This document shows positions 5,989 through 10,279 of a stretch of 10,279 bases of DNA, piece after piece (the stretch's first letter is position 1; each line of letters starts with the position of its first letter). The DNA is from Micrococcales bacterium UBA4448. Its GTDB lineage: Bacteria; Actinomycetota; Actinomycetes; Actinomycetales; Microbacteriaceae. The position numbers and the translations under genes were made by a program. The DNA is taken from the NCBI GenBank assembly GCA_002390305.1, contig DGPE01000092.1, forward strand, positions 1 through 10,279, written 5' to 3'. A model generated the notes under the pieces. The model was not told where the DNA came from, did no database searches, and saw only the letters and a program-made list of their open reading frames with translations.

Positions 5989-6245
5989 AATACGAGATTA
6001 GGTTTTCAGGGAAGGCTGAGAAGCAAATTCTCCGGTTGGACCCGCCCGTGGCGGACAGAATTAGGCTCTTGATTAACGGGGTTAACTTATCAAATCCGCG
6101 TTCCTCGGGAAAGGCTCTCCAAGATTCAAACCTTTGGGCCTACCGAGCTGGGGACTATAGAGTCTTAGCTTCAATACAGGATGACGTGCTGCTCATACTT
6201 TTGGTGGAAGTTGGTCATCGAAGCCGGATGTGCAAGCCCAGGTAG
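5985..6245 (+). CDS. Type II toxin-antitoxin toxin, RelE/ParE family
   Basis: A small basic toxin of 86 residues, the usual length of the family. RelE members cleave mRNA on the ribosome and ParE members poison gyrase; this sequence looks nearer RelE. Seen: YEIRFSGKAEKQILRLDPPVADRI at the N-terminus, the loop-strand block NLWAYRAGDYRVLASI (49-64) with paired arginines, and the C-terminal LLVEVGHRSRM, matching the VGHR-S ending characteristic of RelE-type toxins. Start and stop are intact with no frameshift, so the toxin is likely functional. It overlaps the antitoxin by 4 bases and ends 22 bases before the tRNA-Ser 3' end on the other strand. No terminator was seen after it. Its cellular target is inferred from the family only. 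Confidence 0.88.
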   Translation: MKYEIRFSGKAEKQILRLDPPVADRIRLLINGVNLSNPRSSGKALQDSNLWAYRAGDYRVLASIQDDVLLILLVEVGHRSRMCKPR

Positions 6246-6267
6246 AGTCAGCAAGCTTGAATCAAAA

Positions 6268-6355
6268 TGGCGGAGGCCGTGGGATTCGAACCCACGAGAC
6301 ATTTCTGCCCACTGGTTTTCAAGACCAGCTCCATCGGCCGCTCGGACAGGCCTCC
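6268..6355 (-). tRNA. tRNA-Ser (anticodon UGA)
   Basis: An 88-base tRNA with encoded CCA. Acceptor stem GGAGGCC/GGCCTCC with discriminator G; short D stem TCC/GGA; anticodon stem CTGGT/ACCAG with loop CTTGAAA, giving anticodon TGA (6321-6319) that reads UCA and other UCN codons. The long variable arm (16 bases, with GGCA/TGTC pairing) is diagnostic of the serine class, and the T arm is GTGGG-TTCGAAT-CCCAC. The 5' end is 17 bases after the HAD phosphatase stop on the same strand, so it may be processed from the pheA-serS-HAD transcript. The 3' end faces the toxin-antitoxin and sugar block. Confidence 0.96.
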
Positions 6356-6372
6356 GCAGAAGAGTTTAGTGG

Positions 6373-7203
6373 TTATTGAAAAAACTCAAGTCCCTCAAGT
6401 GACTTCAGCACCTGGGCGACGCCATTTTCTGTAACGGCAGCAGTAACTGCAGTGGCGGCAAGCTTTACCTCTTCAGGGGCTTGGCCCATTGCGAAGGCGT
6501 GGCCACCGAGACTCTGGGCCCACTGAAACATTTCGATGTCATTTCTGCCATCGCCCATCACGAGGACCCGGTTCGAGGTGTGCTCGTAGTGATCCCGAAG
6601 TTGGTTTAGCGCATGGCCCTTGTCTATGCCCTTCGGTGCTATGTCAAGCCAAGCGGTATAGCCAATGGCGTAGCTCACCGATTGAAGGCCGACGTCGTCC
6701 ATGATCTTCAAGAATTGATCGACATCGTGATCAGGTGATAACACAACAACTCGGCTAACCGGGTGGTGCAGAAGCTCCTCGAGAGGGGTTTCAACGTTCT
6801 GGTCGCCGAGTGCATAGTTGGGGAAGGGCTTATGGAAGCGGTAGCCGCCGTCTAGATCTTCAACGGCAAAGTGGGCATTTGGGATTGTTTCAATTAGCCT
6901 TGCCAAAACATCAGAGGGGTCAAAGGTCTTCACGTCATGGACGGCAAAACCCTTTGGGTGTGAGCCATCTAGCCGAATTGTTACTGCACCGTTTGAACAA
7001 ACCGCATGACCTGAGTCAATGCCGAGTTGGTTGATTACCGGGTAGGCATTTGAGGCCGCTCTGCCAGTTGCAACAAAAACATGGTGACCGAGGTCTCTGA
7101 CGCGATTTACCTCAGCAACAACCTCGTCGGAGAGATACCCATCGTCATGGACAAGCGTGCCATCGATATCGATGCCAACTAGCCAGGGGTCGTTATGTGC
7201 CAT
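6373..7203 (-). CDS. HAD-superfamily hydrolase, Cof type (sugar-phosphate phosphatase-like)
   Basis: A 276-residue soluble phosphatase of the haloacid dehalogenase superfamily, Cof/IIB group, whose members dephosphorylate sugar phosphates, flavin or pyridoxal phosphates. All core motifs are visible: DIDGTLV with nucleophile Asp12 and acid/base Asp14, motif II ATGR (45-48), the lysine in KGIDKG (Lys195) and the metal-binding GDGRNDIEMF (217-226). The region between motif II and the lysine, about 80-185, is the C2 cap expected for the Cof group. ATG 7203 directly abuts the serS TAA (TAAATG) with no intergenic base, so translation is probably coupled to serS. The gene follows pheA and serS and precedes tRNA-Ser. 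The substrate is not predictable from sequence. Confidence 0.92.
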   Translation of the reverse strand: MAHNDPWLVGIDIDGTLVHDDGYLSDEVVAEVNRVRDLGHHVFVATGRAASNAYPVINQLGIDSGHAVCSNGAVTIRLDGSHPKGFAVHDVKTFDPSDVLARLIETIPNAHFAVEDLDGGYRFHKPFPNYALGDQNVETPLEELLHHPVSRVVVLSPDHDVDQFLKIMDDVGLQSVSYAIGYTAWLDIAPKGIDKGHALNQLRDHYEHTSNRVLVMGDGRNDIEMFQWAQSLGGHAFAMGQAPEEVKLAATAVTAAVTENGVAQVLKSLEGLEFFQ

Positions 7204-8469
7204 TTAGCTCTTGGGGGCAATCTTCTCAACGCCACCGAGGTAGCCGCGAAGTGCCTTTGGAATCAATACCGAACCATCTTCTTGCTGGTGATTTTCCAAA
7301 ATTGCAACCAACCACCTGGTTGTTGCAAGCGTCCCGTTCAAAGTCGCAGCGGTTGCTGGCTTGCCATCTTGATCGCGGTAGCGGGTGTTGAGCCTTCTGG
7401 CCTGGTAGGTGGTGCAGTTAGAGGTGGAAGTAAGTTCACGGTAATCACCTTGGGTTGGAACCCATGCCTCAACGTCAAATTTTCTAGCAGCTGATGATCC
7501 GAGGTCTCCAGCAGCAACATCAATCACCCGGTAGGGAAGCTCACACTTTTGCAGCATTTGCTCCTGCCAAGCAAGAAGCTTCTGATGCTCAGCCTCGGCA
7601 TCTTCAGGTTTGCAGTATGAAAACATTTCAAGCTTGTTGAATTGGTGGACTCTCAGGATGCCCCTGGTGTCCTTGCCGTGGCTTCCGGCTTCCCTGCGGT
7701 AGCAGGTGGACCAGCCGGCGTAGCGCTTTGGTTCTGCTAGGTCATCTAAAATCTCGTCGCTGTGGTAGCCGGCAAGAGCCACCTCACTGGTGCCGGTCAA
7801 ATAAAGATCGTCAGCCGGCAAGTAGTAAACCTCTGCTGAGTGCTCACCTAAGAACCCGGTTCCCTGCATGATTTCTGGCTTGACCAATGTGGGTGTAATC
7901 AATGCCGTGAAGCCAGCCTCGCTTGCTTGATCAAGAGCCAACTGCATCATGGCAAGTTCAAGCCTTGCACCAAGCCCCTTCAAAAAATAAAACCTGGAGC
8001 CGGCAATCTTTGCACCGCGCTCAATGTCAATGATGTCTAGCGATTCACCAAGTGCAACGTGGTCTTTGGGTTCAAAAGCAAAAGCAGGTTTTCTACCTAC
8101 CTCTTTGATTACCTGAAAGTTTTCTTCGCCACCTGCTGGGACACCATCGAGAACGATGTTCTCGATTTTATGAAGGACAACCATCAGCTCTTGCTCGGCT
8201 AAGTTTGCCGCCGCCTCTTGCTTTTTCACGTCGGCTGAAAGTTCTTGAGCCTGAGCGACAAGGGCTGCCTTTTCTTCCTTGGGTGCCTGAGCGACCAGCT
8301 TGCCGTGGGCATTCTGCTTTGCTCGCAAAGTCTCAAACTGTTGTAGCGCGAGCTTCTTTTGCTCAGCCAGATCCGCCGCGAGATCAACTAGACCAACGTC
8401 CGCTCCTCTGGCAACCTGGGAAGCCTTAATAAGGGCCGGGTTTTCTCTAAGAAGGTTGATCTCAATCAC
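7204..8469 (-). CDS. serS: Seryl-tRNA synthetase
   Basis: Cytoplasmic class II aminoacyl-tRNA synthetase that charges tRNA-Ser (and tRNA-Sec where present) with serine. The protein has 421 residues, the usual bacterial size. Residues 1-105 form the tRNA-binding domain, with a long charged coiled coil at about 30-105 that contacts the variable arm of tRNA-Ser. The catalytic core shows the TGTSEVAL serine-binding segment (225-232), motif 2 CYRREAGSHGKDTRG (256-270) and HQFNKLEMF (275-283), and motif 3 with STSNCTTYQARR and NGT...TRWLVAILEN. The start is GTG 8469; an in-frame stop lies eight codons upstream, and the weak AGG is about 9 bases away. It is the middle gene of pheA-serS-HAD, 38 bases after pheA, and tRNA-Ser lies downstream. 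Confidence 0.97.
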   Translation of the reverse strand: MIEINLLRENPALIKASQVARGADVGLVDLAADLAEQKKLALQQFETLRAKQNAHGKLVAQAPKEEKAALVAQAQELSADVKKQEAAANLAEQELMVVLHKIENIVLDGVPAGGEENFQVIKEVGRKPAFAFEPKDHVALGESLDIIDIERGAKIAGSRFYFLKGLGARLELAMMQLALDQASEAGFTALITPTLVKPEIMQGTGFLGEHSAEVYYLPADDLYLTGTSEVALAGYHSDEILDDLAEPKRYAGWSTCYRREAGSHGKDTRGILRVHQFNKLEMFSYCKPEDAEAEHQKLLAWQEQMLQKCELPYRVIDVAAGDLGSSAARKFDVEAWVPTQGDYRELTSTSNCTTYQARRLNTRYRDQDGKPATAATLNGTLATTRWLVAILENHQQEDGSVLIPKALRGYLGGVEKIAPKS

Positions 8470-8507
8470 ACCATGAAGCCTACCCGCTTGCTAGCTGTTG
8501 CTTGGGA

Positions 8508-9437
8508 TTAGCGCTCTTTGCGCAGCTTCCCGAGCCAAGCTTGAGCAGATTCATAGTCTGGGTTTGCGTTGTTTCCCAAGTGGACTGAATCAGAATGATC
8601 TGCTCTTGGGTAGGAGCCCAAGAAGACGACCTTGGGGCTGAATCTGTGAAGCCCCATCAGGGCTTCACCAATTGCCTCGTCTTCTAAGTGACCCTCAACA
8701 TCTATGTTGAAGCGGTACCGACCGAACCGATCTCCGATCGGACGGGATTCAATCCTGGAAAGGTTTATGCCCCTGGCAGCAAACTGCTCCAGCATTTCCA
8801 AAAGCCCACCCGGGCGATCGTCTGGCAGTTCAACAACAACGCTGGTCTTGTCCTGGCCGGTCTTTTTTGGAGGGGTTCCAGAAATACCAATTTCATAGAA
8901 CCTGGTCTGGGCATCCTGGTTTTCACCGATGTTGCTGGCAATAATTTCAAGCCCGTAGATCTCGGCAGCACCGGTAGCCGCAATTACAGCATGGGCGCTT
9001 GAGCCGTTAGAAAGTGCTTTGGCCGCAGCCGCGGTCGAGGCTGCGGGGATGTGACTCGGGTTTTTGAGGTTCTTGTCTAGCCACTTCCTGGATTGTGCGT
9101 AGGCCACAGGGTGAGTGAGGACGTCTGAGACATCTGCGAGCGCCGTGCCCGGCCTTGCCATCAGGTCGAAGCTAACTGGCACCAGGTATTCACCATAGAT
9201 CTGAACACCCGGGATTGTTGCAAGAGCATCTGAGGTGGCGCTGACGCCCCCCTCTAGAGAATTCTCAATTGGTGCCACTGCCCGCATCGCAAGACCGGAC
9301 AAGACCGCATCGAGTGCCTCGGTCACGCTAGACATTGGCAATAGTTCAGCTTCACCTGAACTGGGCAGCATTTTGGCAGCCATCTCGGTGAATGTTCCTT
9401 CAGGACCGAGGTATGCAATCTTGTGAGTGCTTGACAT
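8508..9437 (-). CDS. pheA: Prephenate dehydratase with C-terminal ACT domain
   Basis: Converts prephenate to phenylpyruvate, the committed step to phenylalanine. The stand-alone 309-residue form, without a chorismate mutase domain, is normal for Actinobacteria. Catalytic domain about 5-185: KIAYLGPEGTFTEMAA at the N-terminus, AVAPIENSLEGGV (53-65), the repeated-fold segment around HPVAYAQ, and the active-site TRF (178-180) in DAQTRFYEI. The ACT regulatory domain at about 198-275 carries GGLLEMLEQFAARGINLSRIESRP, where ESRP (230-233) is the phenylalanine-binding signature, so feedback inhibition by Phe is expected. The ATG at 9437 has AAGG directly abutting it, too close for an RBS, while TAATCT lies 6 bases upstream, which suggests a leaderless mRNA. 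It begins the serS operon and is divergent from the membrane-protein gene 43 bp away. Confidence 0.96.
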   Translation of the reverse strand: MSSTHKIAYLGPEGTFTEMAAKMLPSSGEAELLPMSSVTEALDAVLSGLAMRAVAPIENSLEGGVSATSDALATIPGVQIYGEYLVPVSFDLMARPGTALADVSDVLTHPVAYAQSRKWLDKNLKNPSHIPAASTAAAAKALSNGSSAHAVIAATGAAEIYGLEIIASNIGENQDAQTRFYEIGISGTPPKKTGQDKTSVVVELPDDRPGGLLEMLEQFAARGINLSRIESRPIGDRFGRYRFNIDVEGHLEDEAIGEALMGLHRFSPKVVFLGSYPRADHSDSVHLGNNANPDYESAQAWLGKLRKER

Positions 9438-9445
9438 CCTTCAAG

Positions 9446-9451
9446 ATTAGG
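9446..9451 (-). promoter_or_regulatory. Candidate -10 box of a leaderless pheA transcript
   Basis: On the minus strand TAAT-type hexamer (about CTAATC/TAATCT, near 9451-9444) ends about 6 bases before ATG 9437, the spacing at which transcription would begin on the start codon. No good -35 was found. Confidence 0.4.
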
Positions 9452-9480
9452 GCAGGCGGGAATTGGAAGATAGCAATACG

Positions 9481-9891
9481 ATGATTTTTATGCATAAAAG
9501 AGGCGATGTCCAAAGATTGCGCGGAGTACTGAGGCTTGGTGCTCTGGTCTTCGTGATCAGCTCAATAATCTTGCTCACGCTGCCAAGGATTTTCACAGAT
9601 CTACTGGCTTTACCCGGCTCTACAGGGCTCGACTGGGCAATGCAAATGACCGGTGTGGTTATCTTCACACTTGCAGGCCTAATGTTTGTGTCTGCTCAGT
9701 CCGGAAGTGACAGCGCGGTGCTCTGGGTAGCACGGGTGATGATGGTGGGGGCGTTTGGCCTCGGTGTATTGACGCTGCTAATCCCAACCGGAGTGAACTG
9801 GTTTGTAATTCTCTACGCACTTATTGGCTTTGGGTTTTCTACCGGCTACCTGGTCTTCCTATTCAGAAAAAACCCAAGGGTTGAAAATTGA
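9481..9891 (+). CDS. Four-helix membrane protein of unknown function
   Basis: Not recognised as a named family. From ATG 9481 it is 136 residues with four predicted membrane helices, roughly LGALVFVISSIILLTLP (17-33), WAMQMTGVVIFTLAGLMFV (50-68), VLWVARVMMVGAFGLGVLTLL (79-99) and WFVILYALIGFGFSTGYLVFLF (106-127). Both termini are probably cytoplasmic: the N-terminus carries KRGDVQRLR and the C-terminus FRKNPRVEN. The start is uncertain: TTG 9463, ATG 9481 and ATG 9490 share the frame. GGAAGA (9465-9470) is 10 bases before ATG 9481, while TACGAT (9477-9482) would suit a leaderless start at 9490. The stop overlaps the TTG of pgm (TTGA), so it is likely the first gene of a two-gene operon with pgm. 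A size resemblance to small DUF-type membrane proteins is not evidence of function. Confidence 0.78.
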   Translation: MIFMHKRGDVQRLRGVLRLGALVFVISSIILLTLPRIFTDLLALPGSTGLDWAMQMTGVVIFTLAGLMFVSAQSGSDSAVLWVARVMMVGAFGLGVLTLLIPTGVNWFVILYALIGFGFSTGYLVFLFRKNPRVEN

Positions 9892-10279
9892 CCCACGAAA
9901 GAGCCGGGCAGCTGGCACAAGCAGCCGACCTGGTTGACCTCCGCGCTCTGGAGGTTAGTTATTTTGACATCAAGCCAGACCCATCAGTAGCAACCGAGAA
10001 GGTTGTCTTTGGAACCTCCGGACACCGGGGCAGTTCGCTGAATGGCTCCTTCAACGAAAACCACATCCTGGCGATCACCCAAGCAATAGTTGAGTATCGC
10101 GATTCTCAAGGAATAAGAGGTCCGATTTATATCGGCCGCGACACCCATGCGCTTTCTGAACCTGCACAGCAGAGCGTTCTAGAAGTATTAGCTGGCAACG
10201 ACATCGAGTGTTTTGTAGCGAAGGACAAGGGGTTCACTCCCACCCCTGCGGTGTCGGTAGCAATCCTTGATCACAACCT
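9888..10279 (+). CDS. pgm: Phosphoglucomutase (alpha-D-glucose phosphate-specific), 5' part (partial)
   Basis: Interconverts glucose-1-phosphate and glucose-6-phosphate, linking glycolysis with glycogen and cell-wall precursor synthesis. Only the first 130 codons are present. The reading starts at TTG 9888: the frame has a TGA at 9882-9884 and no ATG or GTG before the conserved region, AAGGG (9876-9880) lies 7 bases upstream, and the resulting N-terminus (M)THERAGQLAQAADLVDL matches the usual start of actinobacterial Pgm. Further on are VFGTSGHRGSSLNGSFNE (near residues 43-60), a family hallmark, and IYIGRDTHALSEPA and FTPTPAVSVAIL. The active-site serine loop (T-x-SHNP) should lie just past the window edge. 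It overlaps the membrane-protein stop by four bases. Identity is strong; completeness cannot be judged. Confidence 0.93.
   Translation, partial: MTHERAGQLAQAADLVDLRALEVSYFDIKPDPSVATEKVVFGTSGHRGSSLNGSFNENHILAITQAIVEYRDSQGIRGPIYIGRDTHALSEPAQQSVLEVLAGNDIECFVAKDKGFTPTPAVSVAILDHN

Noticed and set aside
6181..6369. Open frame crossing the toxin end and the tRNA-Ser.
   Set aside because: It runs through a clear tRNA gene in antisense and has no protein-like features.
7195..7494. Frames on the plus strand opposite serS and the other minus-strand genes.
   Set aside because: Shadows of well-supported genes, without starts, domains or their own signals.
9023..9046. 8-bp inverted repeat CCGCAGCC/GGCTGCGG in pheA.
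   Set aside because: Falls in an Ala-rich coding stretch (STAAAAKA) with no T-run; best explained by codon composition.

Overview
The window suggests a member of the Actinobacteria. The best guess is a low-to-medium-GC, streamlined Microbacteriaceae relative of the freshwater Luna-cluster type (Rhodoluna/Aquiluna-like). The basis is the actinobacterial character of the LytR-CpsA-Psr (LCP) protein and of the phosphoglucomutase start region, the very tight gene packing, GTG/TTG starts, and several genes with no Shine-Dalgarno sequence. This is recall-based and no search was run.

Layout. 1-620 (-): 5' part of an LCP-family cell-wall ligase gene, running off the left edge. 650-2029 (+): intracellular GH1 glycosidase. 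2026-5412 (-): sugar ABC-importer operon, in transcript order lipoprotein binding protein, MalF-type permease, MalG-type permease, with no ATPase gene. 5413-5754: a 342-bp control region holding a LacI-type operator, a possible second operator, a terminator-like leader hairpin and, at its right end, the operator/RBS palindrome of a toxin-antitoxin pair. 5755-6245 (+): RHH antitoxin and RelE/ParE toxin. 6268-6355 (-): tRNA-Ser(UGA) with encoded CCA. 6373-9437 (-): housekeeping run pheA, serS, Cof-type HAD phosphatase, reading toward the tRNA. 9481-9891 (+): four-helix membrane protein of unknown function. 9888-10279 (+): start of pgm, running off the right edge.

How it works together. The importer captures an oligosaccharide or glucoside outside the cell, and the convergent GH1 enzyme can split it in the cytoplasm. 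The pgm product would connect glucose-1-P and glucose-6-P. The importer must borrow an ATPase (MsmK/MalK type) encoded elsewhere, and its likely LacI-family repressor is also not in the window. The sugar block plus the toxin-antitoxin pair has mixed orientations. It lies between the tRNA-Ser 3' end and the LCP gene, while the LCP gene and the pheA-serS-HAD-tRNA run share one orientation. This makes the block a plausible insertion, although no integrase or flanking repeat is visible.

No wholly new system stands out. The most interesting signals are regulatory: the competing hairpins and paired operator-like sites ahead of the binding-protein gene, the hairpin between binding protein and permeases, and the long operator palindrome that may also mask the antitoxin RBS.
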